Source: an uncultured Erwinia sp. (GTDB lineage Bacteria; Pseudomonadota; Gammaproteobacteria; Enterobacterales; Enterobacteriaceae). Taken from it: DNA of 64,000 nt. Below the pieces are notes generated by a model that saw only the letters and a list, made by a program, of their open reading frames with translations, was not told the DNA's origin and made no database searches. The stretch spans positions 1-64,000 of the forward strand of contig CAMIKG010000014.1 in the NCBI GenBank assembly GCA_946221915.1, written 5' to 3'. The translations under genes were made by a program, and so were the position numbers. Below are positions 7,580-16,335 of the stretch, piece by piece. The stretch's first letter is position 1. The number at the start of each line of letters is the position of its first letter.

Positions 7580-9271
7580 TCAGGCGTAGCGTGCGCGGGT
7601 GAGATGTTCACGCTGGTGCGCGCCGGGAACGGCGGCGATCAGCTTACGGGTATAAGGATGCTGGCTCTGGTACCAGATGGCGTGGTGGTCGCCCTTCTCC
7701 ACGCAGCGACCGTCCTGCATCACCATCACGTTGTCGGCGATGTAGCGCACCACCGCCAGGTCGTGGGAAATAAACAGCAGCGATAACCCCAGTTCGTTTT
7801 TCAGCTCGACCAGCAGATTGAGGATCTGAGCCTGTATCGACACATCGAGTGCCGAGACCGGTTCGTCGCAGATCACCAGCGACGGCCTGACCACCAGCGC
7901 GCGGGCGATGCCGATGCGCTGGCGCTGCCCGCCGGAAAACTCATGCGGATAGCGCTGCAGGCTGGCCTGCGGCAGCCCCACTTTATCGATGATGTCGCGC
8001 ACGATGCGCTGCCGTTCGGCGCGGTTGCCAATGCCATGCACCTGCAGCGGCGTTTCCAGAATATGCCGGATGCTGTGGCGCGGATTGAGCGAAGCGTAGG
8101 GGTCCTGGAAAATCATCTGCACCCGCTGGCGCAGTTTTGCCAGCCCGGACTCTTTGCGCTGGGTGATATCGTCGCCGTCGAACACAATTTTGCCCTGCGC
8201 CACCGGCAGCAGGCGCAGGATGGTTTTCGACAGCGTGGATTTACCGCAACCCGACTCGCCGACCAGTCCAAGGGTCTCTCCGGGCAGAATATCGAGCGAC
8301 ACATCGTTCACCGCCTTCACCGTGCCCTGCGCGGTGTGGTACTCGGTGTGAATGTTCTGCAGCGACAGCAGCGGCTGGCGATCGGGCTGACGTGCGGGAT
8401 GAATCAACGGCGGTGGCGTAAACAGCGAGAACGCTGCGCCCTGCTCATCCTGATAATGATGGATTTCCGGCAGGCGGCTGAGGCGGTAATGGCTCTGCTG
8501 GTCCATATGCAGCGAGGTGCCGAGCAGACCCTGGGTATAGGGATGTTGCGGGGCGCGAAACAGCTGGGCGGTTTCCGCTTCTTCCACTTTTTGCCCGGCG
8601 TACATCACCGCCACGCGGTCTGCCCACTGCGCCACCAGCCCGAGGTCGTGGGTGATCAGCAGCAGGCTCATCGACAGCTCGCGCCGCAGATTATCCAGCA
8701 GTTCAAGGATCTGCGCCTGAATGGTGACATCCAGCGCCGTGGTAGGCTCATCGGCAATCAGCAGACGCGGCTGGCAGGCGACCGCCATGGCGATCATCAC
8801 GCGCTGGCGCTGGCCGCCGGAGAGGTTATGCGGGTAGTCATCCACGCGCCGTGCCGGTTCGGGGATTTTTACCAGATCCAGCAGCTCAATGGCGCGCTTG
8901 CGTGCAGCGGCAGGCGTCAGATCCTGATGCAGCCGCAGGGTTTCTATAATCTGCTGACCAATCGACAGCACCGGGTTCAGCGAGGTCATCGGCTCCTGAA
9001 AAATCATCGACAGGCTATTGCCGCGCAGCTGGCGGATTTTCTGCGGCGACAGCGTCAGCAGATCGTTGCCATCAAACAAAATTCGTCCTTGCAGCCGGGT
9101 GCTGTCGGGCTGCAAACGCATCAGCGACAGCGCGGTAGCGGATTTGCCGCAGCCGGATTCGCCCACCAGCGCCAGCGTCTCGCCAGCGTTGATGGTCAGG
9201 TTTAATCCGCGCACTGCCTGATGGCCGGGAAAGGTGACGTGTAAGTCCTGAATATCTAACAGCGGCGTCAT
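7580..9271 (-). CDS. Dipeptide/oligopeptide-type ABC transporter, fused tandem ATPase
   Basis: One 563-aa chain holds both nucleotide-binding domains, as in GsiA, where Dpp/Opp systems have two proteins. Walker A motifs are GESGCGKSA (from 37) and GESGCGKST in the second half. Each half has an ABC signature (LSGGQRQRV and FSGGQRQRIG) and a Walker B (ADEPTTALD and CDEPVSALD). The central linker carries the oligopeptide/dipeptide transporter C-terminal element. It powers import through the two permeases encoded just upstream and overlaps the DppC-like gene by 4 nt (ATGA). The solute is unknown. Confidence 0.93.
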   Translation of the reverse strand: MTPLLDIQDLHVTFPGHQAVRGLNLTINAGETLALVGESGCGKSATALSLMRLQPDSTRLQGRILFDGNDLLTLSPQKIRQLRGNSLSMIFQEPMTSLNPVLSIGQQIIETLRLHQDLTPAAARKRAIELLDLVKIPEPARRVDDYPHNLSGGQRQRVMIAMAVACQPRLLIADEPTTALDVTIQAQILELLDNLRRELSMSLLLITHDLGLVAQWADRVAVMYAGQKVEEAETAQLFRAPQHPYTQGLLGTSLHMDQQSHYRLSRLPEIHHYQDEQGAAFSLFTPPPLIHPARQPDRQPLLSLQNIHTEYHTAQGTVKAVNDVSLDILPGETLGLVGESGCGKSTLSKTILRLLPVAQGKIVFDGDDITQRKESGLAKLRQRVQMIFQDPYASLNPRHSIRHILETPLQVHGIGNRAERQRIVRDIIDKVGLPQASLQRYPHEFSGGQRQRIGIARALVVRPSLVICDEPVSALDVSIQAQILNLLVELKNELGLSLLFISHDLAVVRYIADNVMVMQDGRCVEKGDHHAIWYQSQHPYTRKLIAAVPGAHQREHLTRARYA

Positions 9272-10161
9272 GATGTTCTCCCGCGCAGTCGTGGGTTTAA
9301 GGCGTCATTCAGCGCATCGCCGACCAGATTGAGCGCCAGCACGGTTAATACCAGCGCCGCGCCAGGCAGCGCGGTGAGGAACCAGGCGGTGCGCAGCGAT
9401 TCACGTCCGGCGCCAATCATGCTGCCCCAGCTCACCCGATTTGGGTCGCCAAAGCCAAGGAAGGAGAGCGCAGATTCAATCAGAATCGCCGACGCCACCA
9501 TCACGGAGGTGGTGACGATGATGGAGGGCAGCGCATTGGGCAGCATCTCCTGGAAAATAATGCGCAGCGACGAAAAGCCCTGGCTGCGTGCCGCCAGCAC
9601 AAAATCACTTTCGCGCAGCGAACGGAATTCGGCGCGCACCAGACGCGCGATGGTCGGCCATGAAGCAAAACCGATGGCGGCGGAAATCAGGCCAACAGAG
9701 GGCTGGCCAATCGCCACCAGCACCACCACCAGCAGGAAAGTAGGGAAGGTCTGAAACAGCTCGGTGATATGCACCAGGATATCGTCCACCCGGCCGCCAA
9801 AATAGCCCGCCAGCGCGCCGACCAGCGTGCCAATCAGCAGGCTTACCAGCACCGCCAGAAAGCCGATTTGCAGCGACACCTGCGAGCCGTGCACGATGCC
9901 TGCCGCGACATCGCGCCCCAGTGAATCGGTGCCTAACGGAAATTGCGGGTCCTGCCCTGGCCACAGGAAGGGCTGCGCCACCATATCCAGCGGATCGTCG
10001 GGATAAATAAACGGCGCAAGCACCGCCATTACCACCACCGCCAGCAGCAGCAACAGTCCCAGCATCCCGGCGGGGTTGCGCAGGAAGGCTTTCACTTCTG
10101 GCGAGAGCCGCCATGCGCGCTGGCGGCGGGCTACTGCGCTATCGTCAGTCAGTTGCGTCAT
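9268..10161 (-). CDS. Dipeptide-type ABC transporter permease (DppC-like)
   Basis: 297-aa inner-membrane permease. The N-terminal segment LLLLLAVVVMAVLAPF and four to five further hydrophobic helices are seen, with the EAA-loop region around SRGFSSLRIIFQEMLPN that contacts the ATPase. The PDDPLD and HPLGTDSLGRD-like region (here FPLGTDSLGRDV) is characteristic of DppC/OppC/GsiD proteins. It starts one base after the DppB-like gene ends and shares ATGA with the ATPase gene, so the three are translationally linked. Confidence 0.93.
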   Translation of the reverse strand: MTQLTDDSAVARRQRAWRLSPEVKAFLRNPAGMLGLLLLLAVVVMAVLAPFIYPDDPLDMVAQPFLWPGQDPQFPLGTDSLGRDVAAGIVHGSQVSLQIGFLAVLVSLLIGTLVGALAGYFGGRVDDILVHITELFQTFPTFLLVVVLVAIGQPSVGLISAAIGFASWPTIARLVRAEFRSLRESDFVLAARSQGFSSLRIIFQEMLPNALPSIIVTTSVMVASAILIESALSFLGFGDPNRVSWGSMIGAGRESLRTAWFLTALPGAALVLTVLALNLVGDALNDALNPRLRGRTS

Positions 10162-10162
10162 C

Positions 10163-11149
10163 TCATTTTGCCTTTATACGTGGGTCCAGCCAGGACTGGA
10201 GTAAATCGACGAGGATATTGGCGACGATCACCAAAAAGGCGGACAGCAGCAGTACGCCGAGCAACACGTTGAAATCGCGTGCCATCACCGCTTCCAGCGC
10301 CAGACGCCCCAGCCCCGGCCAGCTGAATACCGTTTCAACCACCGCCGCGCCGCCGAGTAAGTTGCCGAAGTGCATCCCGGCGACGGTGGTCACCGGCAGC
10401 AGCGCGCAGCGCAGAATGTGGCGCAGCGTGACGCGCACTGGCGTCAGACCTTTGGCATGGGCGGTGCGGACAAAATCCTGCTGGGCGATTTCCAGCATCG
10501 CGGCGCGCGTCAGGCGCGCATAAATGGCGATAAAGAAGCTGCTCAGCGCCAGCACCGGCAGAATGGCGTGCTGCAACATATCGGTGAAATATGCCCAGCC
10601 GGTGAGATTACTGCCGATGGTGACGTTGCCGCCGCTTGGCAGCCAGTCGAGCTGCACCGAGAACAGGATCAGCGCCATCAGCCCGATCCAGAAGCCCGGC
10701 GTGGAGTAGAGCAGCAGTGACAGCAGCGATAACAGACGATCGGGCCATTTGCCGACCCACACCGCCATAATTGTGCCAAACAGAATGCCGATCGCCAGCG
10801 CCACCACCTGTGACAGCAGCATCAGGAACAGCGTGCCGGGCAGGCGCGACAAAATCAGATCCATCACCGGTGCGTTGTAGCGCGGCGAAAAACCTAGGCT
10901 GAAATGCGCCAGGTTATTCAGATAGCTGTACAGCTGGATCAGTATCGGCTGGTCGAGGCCAAAATGGGCGCGCAGCTGCGCCATGGTTTCCGCAGTGGCG
11001 CTGCCGGACTCGCCGGCGAGCACGTCTGCGGCATCACCCGGCACCAGTTGCAGTAAGAAGAACACCACGATCACGATACTGATCGCCGTGGGCACGGCGT
11101 GTAACAGCGTGCGCTGCAACACGCGCGGGATGCGTCCGGTTTTTTTCAT
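10163..11149 (-). CDS. Dipeptide-type ABC transporter permease (DppB-like)
   Basis: 328-aa inner-membrane permease of the DppB/OppB/GsiC family. It has an N-terminal transmembrane helix, the family region FFLLQLVPGDAADVL, a periplasmic segment with HFGLDQPILIQ, and the EAA loop AKGLTPVRVTLRHILRCALLP. It pairs with the DppC-like subunit encoded one base downstream. The binding-protein gene lies 51 nt upstream. Solute unknown; the gene set suggests an acylated or modified amino acid or peptide. Confidence 0.93.
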   Translation of the reverse strand: MKKTGRIPRVLQRTLLHAVPTAISIVIVVFFLLQLVPGDAADVLAGESGSATAETMAQLRAHFGLDQPILIQLYSYLNNLAHFSLGFSPRYNAPVMDLILSRLPGTLFLMLLSQVVALAIGILFGTIMAVWVGKWPDRLLSLLSLLLYSTPGFWIGLMALILFSVQLDWLPSGGNVTIGSNLTGWAYFTDMLQHAILPVLALSSFFIAIYARLTRAAMLEIAQQDFVRTAHAKGLTPVRVTLRHILRCALLPVTTVAGMHFGNLLGGAAVVETVFSWPGLGRLALEAVMARDFNVLLGVLLLSAFLVIVANILVDLLQSWLDPRIKAK

Positions 11150-11200
11150 CGCCCCACCTTTGCTGGAGAAGTCCGGCCCCGCGCGGGCGGGGCACGGCGG

Positions 11201-12787
11201 TTACTGTTCAACCCACACGTCAGCCAGGCTGCCATTAACACCCTGAATATCCGTGACGAAGTTATGTACGCGTTTGTTGTAAATGGTCAGACGGTTAATC
11301 TGCAGCAGGTTCAGGTCAGGAATGTCCGTAGCGATAATGCGCTGGAATTGCTTATACAGCTCCACGCGTTTTGCCGGATCGGTTTCCACTGCGGCCTGTT
11401 CCAGCAGGCGGTCTACCTCTGGATTGATATAATGCGATCCGTTGCCAAACGGTACGCCCGGGTTATAGGTTTTTGACCAGTAAAGGCGCTGCACGCCGAC
11501 CGCCGGGTCAAACAGGTTAGAGATCGAGCCGTTGTTAAAATCGAAGTCGCGATCGGTATATACGCGCTTAATGAAGGTGGCGAAGTCCTGCGAACGAATG
11601 GTGACGTCGATGCCCACTTTTGCCAGCGCCGACTTGAGGTATTCCGCCACACGCTTAAAGCTGTCGCCATACGGCATAAAGTCATGCACCAGAGTGAAGC
11701 GGATGCCGTTGGCCTGGCGCGGGAAGCCCGCTTCATCCAGCAGCTGGTTCGCTTTGGCGAGGTCAAAGCCATACGGCGAGGGGGGGCTGTCATGGAACTG
11801 CGCCAGCTCCGGGGTAATCGGCGTCGGTGAGTTCACCGCATAGCCATACCAGACCACTTTTTTCAGCACTTCCAGGTTGATGCTGTGGGCAATTGCCTGA
11901 CGCACTTTGAGATTCTTCAGGTACGGGTTGTCGAGATTGAACTCGATACGCGTTTGCGTCGGGCTGTAGCCGTAGCCGCGGGTTTCGATCCCAAGCTTGC
12001 TGTTACCCTTGATGCGCTCAATTTCACTCATCGGCACTGGCGTGTCGCTGCCCAGATCCAGCGCGCCAGTCTCCAGCGCAATGGTGCGCGTGGCGGCATC
12101 AGGAATGATCTTCACCACCAGTTTATCGATGTAAGGCTTCGGCTTATCCCAGTAGTTCGGGTTGCGCTCATACAGAATATGGCTGCCGCGCACCCACTCT
12201 TTGAAGACATACGGGCCGGTGCCAATCGGCGCGGTGTTGTGCGGGTTGGTCAGCACATTGGTGCCTTCGTACAGATGCTTTGGCACCATCGGTGCTTCAT
12301 TGGCGGAGAAGGCGCTCAGCAAATAGGGCGCAGGTTTCGACAGTTCGATAATCGCGGTGTAAGGGTCGGGGGTTTTCACCTCGGTGACGTTAGCGAAAGT
12401 GCCCTGGCCGCGTGAGTTGTACTTTTTCACCGCCAGAATGGAGAAGGCGACATCGGCGGAAGTGAAGTCCTGACCATCGTGCCACTTCACGCCTTTACGC
12501 AGCTGGAAGCGATACTCTTTGCCATCCGGGCTGACCGACCAGCTGGTGGCCAGCTGCGGCACGGGCTGCATATTGAAATCGTAAGTCAGCAGCCCCTCAA
12601 TCACCTTGGCGTTCACTTTCATCACGGCGCCGCTGGTGCTGACCAGGCTGGTTAATACTGGTGGTTCTGGCTCGGCCAGAAAGTTCAGGGTGCCGCCACG
12701 CTGTGGTGTGGCGTCATCCGCTTCCCCTGGCAGGCTCAAAAATGATGATGCCAATAGTAGCGCGAACAGCATCGCTCTGTTTTTCAT
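11201..12787 (-). CDS. ABC transporter periplasmic substrate-binding protein (SBP_bac_5 family)
   Basis: 528-aa solute-binding protein, first gene of the operon. An N-terminal signal peptide (LFALLLASSFLSLPGEA) is followed by the family 5 fold: RGGTLNFL at the mature N-terminus and YRFQLRKGVKWHDGQDFTSADVAFS, both typical of DppA/OppA/GsiB/NikA-like proteins. There is no lipobox, so it should be soluble in the periplasm. It delivers substrate to the adjacent permeases. The family binds peptides, glutathione, nickel chelates and opines, so the ligand cannot be assigned. The 15-kb context suggests the ligand is hydrolysed by the M20 enzyme. Confidence 0.92.
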   Translation of the reverse strand: MKNRAMLFALLLASSFLSLPGEADDATPQRGGTLNFLAEPEPPVLTSLVSTSGAVMKVNAKVIEGLLTYDFNMQPVPQLATSWSVSPDGKEYRFQLRKGVKWHDGQDFTSADVAFSILAVKKYNSRGQGTFANVTEVKTPDPYTAIIELSKPAPYLLSAFSANEAPMVPKHLYEGTNVLTNPHNTAPIGTGPYVFKEWVRGSHILYERNPNYWDKPKPYIDKLVVKIIPDAATRTIALETGALDLGSDTPVPMSEIERIKGNSKLGIETRGYGYSPTQTRIEFNLDNPYLKNLKVRQAIAHSINLEVLKKVVWYGYAVNSPTPITPELAQFHDSPPSPYGFDLAKANQLLDEAGFPRQANGIRFTLVHDFMPYGDSFKRVAEYLKSALAKVGIDVTIRSQDFATFIKRVYTDRDFDFNNGSISNLFDPAVGVQRLYWSKTYNPGVPFGNGSHYINPEVDRLLEQAAVETDPAKRVELYKQFQRIIATDIPDLNLLQINRLTIYNKRVHNFVTDIQGVNGSLADVWVEQ

Positions 12788-13304
12788 GTTTTATGCATCC
12801 GTTTCAGAGAGGATTATGCGTGGTGATCGTTGTTATCGTTGTGGGTGCTGACGCGGCCAAACGTTTATTTCTTATCCGCTTTTGCCTGCCAAACCGTATC
12901 CCAACAGGTGTTTCAAACAAACGTTTTAATCCGCATAAGCAAAGCCGGATTACGCATAATCACCGCCAGCGAAGCGCTGGTGTTAAGAAGAGAGCGCGGT
13001 AGGTGGAGGCGGCGACGGGCATGATGGTCACAAAGGACATTCTGCGGGTGGCTAGACAGGCAAAGTAGCAAAGAGTAAAAGCGCAGTTTAGCTATTTAAT
13101 CAGCTATCCATTTTCATCTGGTTAATAACCGGCGCGTCAACGTGTTGGGGAAAATGGCAGCAATAATTTGAAGTGGATTAAAAAACGCGACTATTTTCTG
13201 GCTATCGTGACATCAATAACTTGCGCTGTTATTCAGCGCGCGCCATTGTCATAACGCTTATTTTACCGCAGGTATCTTACAACCAAAATATTCTGGGGAA
13301 TCAG
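12788..13304. promoter_or_regulatory. Divergent intergenic region between the ABC operon and the GH3 gene
   Basis: 517 bp without a convincing gene. It must hold promoters for the leftward ABC operon and the rightward GH3 gene. Two copies of the palindrome AAACGTTT lie exactly 60 bp apart (12859-12866 and 12919-12926), each followed within 15 bp by ATCCGC. These are candidate operators for the operon's TetR protein or another regulator. The half nearer the GH3 gene (about 13060-13290) is AT-richer than its surroundings. Confidence 0.4.
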
Positions 13305-15281
13305 ATGATAACAACAATATGTGATAATAAATTAACGTTATTAACCAGCCTGATAATAGCCTCTCTTTTTTCTCCGCTCGCCAGCGCAACGATTTCTCAG
13401 CCGGCTATTGGCGTCAACAATAAACCCTTATTACATATTGGCGGGCTGACGTTTAAAGATCTTAATCAGGACGGCCAGCTGAATCCTTATGAAGACTGGC
13501 GCTTAACGCCACAGCAGCGGGCGCAGGATCTGGTGAAGCGCATGACGCTGGCGGAGAAAGCCGGATTAATGATGCACGGCTCCGCGCCGTCGCCGGGCAG
13601 CGTGATTGGCGCAGGCACGGTCTATGATTTACCGGCGGCGCAAAAAATGATTGTGCAGCAGCAGGTGCGCAGCCTGATCACCCGCCTTTCCGGGCGTAAT
13701 CCACAGCAGATGGCGCAAGAAAATAACAAATTGCAGCAAATTGCCGAATCATCACGGCTGGGTATTCCGCTGACGATCAGCTCCGACCCGCGTAATTCGT
13801 TTGAATATCTGACCGGCGCGTCGGTTGATGCCGGATTATTCAGCAAGTGGCCGGAGACGCTGGGTATTGCCGCCGCCGGTGACGAAAGTCTGGCGCGCGA
13901 ATATGGCGATATTATTCGTCAGGAGTATCGCGCGGTAGGGATTAATGAAGCGCTGTCGCCACAGGCGGATATTGCCACGGAACCGCGCTGGGCACGAATT
14001 AACGGCACCTTTGGCGAAGATGCCGAACTGACCAAACGTATGGTGCGCGGCTATATCACTGGTATCCAGCATGGCACGCAGGGTGTGGGCGCGGACAGCG
14101 TGGCGGCGATTGTGAAGCACTGGGTTGGCTACGGCGCAGCGAAAGATGGCTGGGACAGCCACAATGCCTATGGCAAATATGCCGCCTTTAGCGGCGACAA
14201 CCTGGAACGCCATATTTATCCGTTTACCGGCGCATTTGAAGCGGGGGTCGCCGGGGTGATGCCCACTTACTCGATCCTGCAGGGCGCCAGCTGGCAGGGC
14301 AGAGCCATCGAACCGGTCGGGGCGGGCTTTAACCATTTTCTGCTGACCGACCTGCTGCGCGGGCAGTATCGCTTTAACGGCATCATTCTCAGCGACTGGC
14401 TGATCACCAGCGACTGTAATCAGGTATGTGAACAGGGCGCGCCAGCCGGGGAGAAACCGGTGCCGGAAGGGATGCCGTGGGGCATGGAAAACGCCACGGT
14501 GCAGCAGCGTTTTGTCAAAGCGGTGCAGGCGGGCGTTGATCAGTTTGGTGGCGTGACGGATTCTGCGGTGATCGTTGCGGCTGTGCAGCAGGGGCAACTT
14601 TCACAGGCGCGGATTAATGCCTCGGTAGAGAAGCTGCTGACGCAGAAATTCGCCCTCGGCCTGTTTGAACAACCGTATGTTGATGCGCCGCGCGCCGCGC
14701 AGGTGGTCGGGAATCCGGCGGCGCAGCGTGCGGCTGATGAGGCACAGGCGCGTTCACTGGTGCTGTTGCAGAACCAGGGCGTACTGCCGCTGCGCCAGGG
14801 GGCGAAAATCTGGTTGTCTGGCGTGGATAAACAGGCGGCGCAGCAGGCCGGACTGGTGGTGGTGGATGAACCTCAGCAGGCGGATATCGCGCTGATCCGC
14901 ACCTCGGCGCCGTTTGAACAGCCACACCGCAACTACTTCTTCGGCAGCCGCCATCACGAAGGTTCGCTGGCGTTTACCGACGATAATCCCGACTTGCAGA
15001 AGATTAAGCAGGTGAGCCGCGTGGTGCCGACCATTGTCACCGTTTATCTCGATCGTCCGGCGATTCTGAGCAATGTGCAGGCGCTGAGCAAAGGGCTGAT
15101 CGCCAATTTTGGCGTCAGTGATGCAGTGTTGCTGCAGAAACTGCAGAGTCAGCAAGCCTGGCGCGGGCGACTGCCGTTTGAGCTGCCTTCCTCGATGGTG
15201 GCGGTGCTGAAACAGCAGTCCGATGTGGCGGCGGACAGCGAAAAACCGCTCTATCCGTTAGGATTTGGTCTGGCGCGTTAA
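13305..15281 (+). CDS. Periplasmic glycoside hydrolase family 3 (beta-glucosidase-type)
   Basis: Predicted exported exo-acting glycosidase, 658 aa. Start chosen at the ATG with GGGGA 5 nt upstream; this gives a clean signal peptide ending near SPLASA, whereas the longer frame from 13221 adds 28 residues before it. An EF-hand-like loop DLNQDGQLNPYEDW lies near residue 50, as in many Gram-negative GH3 enzymes. VKHWVGYG and GIILSDW mark the GH3 barrel; Asp364 in LSDW fits the nucleophile. The (alpha/beta)6 domain follows. Specificity (beta-glucoside, xyloside or other) is not evident. It overlaps the convergent AraC gene by 4 nt. Confidence 0.88.
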   Translation: MITTICDNKLTLLTSLIIASLFSPLASATISQPAIGVNNKPLLHIGGLTFKDLNQDGQLNPYEDWRLTPQQRAQDLVKRMTLAEKAGLMMHGSAPSPGSVIGAGTVYDLPAAQKMIVQQQVRSLITRLSGRNPQQMAQENNKLQQIAESSRLGIPLTISSDPRNSFEYLTGASVDAGLFSKWPETLGIAAAGDESLAREYGDIIRQEYRAVGINEALSPQADIATEPRWARINGTFGEDAELTKRMVRGYITGIQHGTQGVGADSVAAIVKHWVGYGAAKDGWDSHNAYGKYAAFSGDNLERHIYPFTGAFEAGVAGVMPTYSILQGASWQGRAIEPVGAGFNHFLLTDLLRGQYRFNGIILSDWLITSDCNQVCEQGAPAGEKPVPEGMPWGMENATVQQRFVKAVQAGVDQFGGVTDSAVIVAAVQQGQLSQARINASVEKLLTQKFALGLFEQPYVDAPRAAQVVGNPAAQRAADEAQARSLVLLQNQGVLPLRQGAKIWLSGVDKQAAQQAGLVVVDEPQQADIALIRTSAPFEQPHRNYFFGSRHHEGSLAFTDDNPDLQKIKQVSRVVPTIVTVYLDRPAILSNVQALSKGLIANFGVSDAVLLQKLQSQQAWRGRLPFELPSSMVAVLKQQSDVAADSEKPLYPLGFGLAR

Positions 15282-16222
15282 TCGGCCCTGTGCCCGCTAA
15301 CATGGCGGGCGTGATAACCAAAATAGCGATAAAACGCCATGCTGAAATTGTTGGCATGGCGATATCCCACCTGCCAGCCCGCCTGCGCCACCTGGTAACC
15401 GGCTTCCAGTAACTGGTGCGCCTGCTCCATACGCAGCTGCAGCAACAGTTGCCCCGGCGTGGTATTAAAGCGGCGCTGAAAGCCCTGTTTCAGCTTGTAG
15501 TCACTTAAGCCCACCGCCATCGCCAGCGTATGCAGGGAAAACGGTTCGGCGAGATGCGCCTTCATCCACTCAACTGCCTGCTGCAGCCGCTGTGCATCCT
15601 GCGGATGCAGCGGTTTTTCCGTGGCGGGTTGCAGCAGGTGGCGGTGCAGCGCCAGCAGATTCAGCATCTGTATCTGCTGCATCAGCGGGTCATGAGCGGA
15701 CTGTTCCAGCTGCGCCAGTTGCCAGCGCGTGGCGGCGCTGAAGGGCTGATAAGCGTGGCGGGTTAACCTCTGCTGGCGGAAGAGTGCGTCATAACAGGGT
15801 TCGCCGAGATAATGGCGCACACAGCCGGCATTCAGCACCAGCCGCAGCTGGCGCAACGTTTCGCCTGCGCGATAGTGGCGTTCACCGTCGCTGCCCTGGA
15901 AGCTGGTGATGGTCAGATGCTGGTGGCTGAAGTGGATATCACGCCCGTGGCCGCCGTTATCGCGATACCAGGAGTCGCCTTCAATGGCGAAGGTCAGCAC
16001 CAGCAGTGGCTGCGTGGCGGACTGGTGCGTCTCTTCAATCAGGGGTCTCACCGGCTGATAATGAGTGCGCGCCAGCATCAGGCCATCTTTCGCCCGGGTA
16101 AAAGAAGAACTGCATGCCCCCGCCGTGGCCGGTAATGTTGCCCGATCACCCGTTAGCTGAATATCCTGGCGACGCACACGATATGTCGATGTGCCCTGAA
16201 ACACCTGCTCCATCCTGTTCAC
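15278..16222 (-). CDS. AraC family regulator, PchR-like
   Basis: 314-aa regulator with an N-terminal sensor region (about 1-200) and a C-terminal AraC double helix-turn-helix (about 210-310). The stretch LSDYKLKQGFQRRFNTTPG followed by YQVAQAGWQVGYRHANNFS is typical of PchR-type regulators, which sense siderophores and activate siderophore genes. It is divergent from a methyltransferase gene, and a Fur-box-like sequence lies between them, which supports an iron link. Target genes and ligand are inferred. Confidence 0.85.
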   Translation of the reverse strand: MNRMEQVFQGTSTYRVRRQDIQLTGDRATLPATAGACSSSFTRAKDGLMLARTHYQPVRPLIEETHQSATQPLLVLTFAIEGDSWYRDNGGHGRDIHFSHQHLTITSFQGSDGERHYRAGETLRQLRLVLNAGCVRHYLGEPCYDALFRQQRLTRHAYQPFSAATRWQLAQLEQSAHDPLMQQIQMLNLLALHRHLLQPATEKPLHPQDAQRLQQAVEWMKAHLAEPFSLHTLAMAVGLSDYKLKQGFQRRFNTTPGQLLLQLRMEQAHQLLEAGYQVAQAGWQVGYRHANNFSMAFYRYFGYHARHVSGHRAD

Positions 16223-16261
16223 CGTTTTGCAGAGTAAATCCGCCGTCTCGCAGATAAATGA

Positions 16262-16282
16262 GGATAATTATCATTATTGTTT
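16262..16282. promoter_or_regulatory. Fur-box-like site between AraC and methyltransferase genes
   Basis: Bases 16263-16281 (GATAATTATCATTATTGTT) match 14 of 19 positions of the Fur consensus GATAATGATAATCATTATC. The site lies 40 nt upstream of the araC-type start and about 55 nt upstream of the methyltransferase start, where Fur could repress both directions. Confidence 0.55.
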
Positions 16283-16335
16283 ATCGCTAAGATGATTACC
16301 AGTGTAACGGGATGAGTAATACAGAAGGGTAATCA

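Noticed and set aside
7943..9205. 420-codon open frame on the plus strand
   Set aside because: Antisense to the fused ABC ATPase; low-complexity His/Arg/Gln-rich translation, no family features, a shadow of GC-rich codon use.
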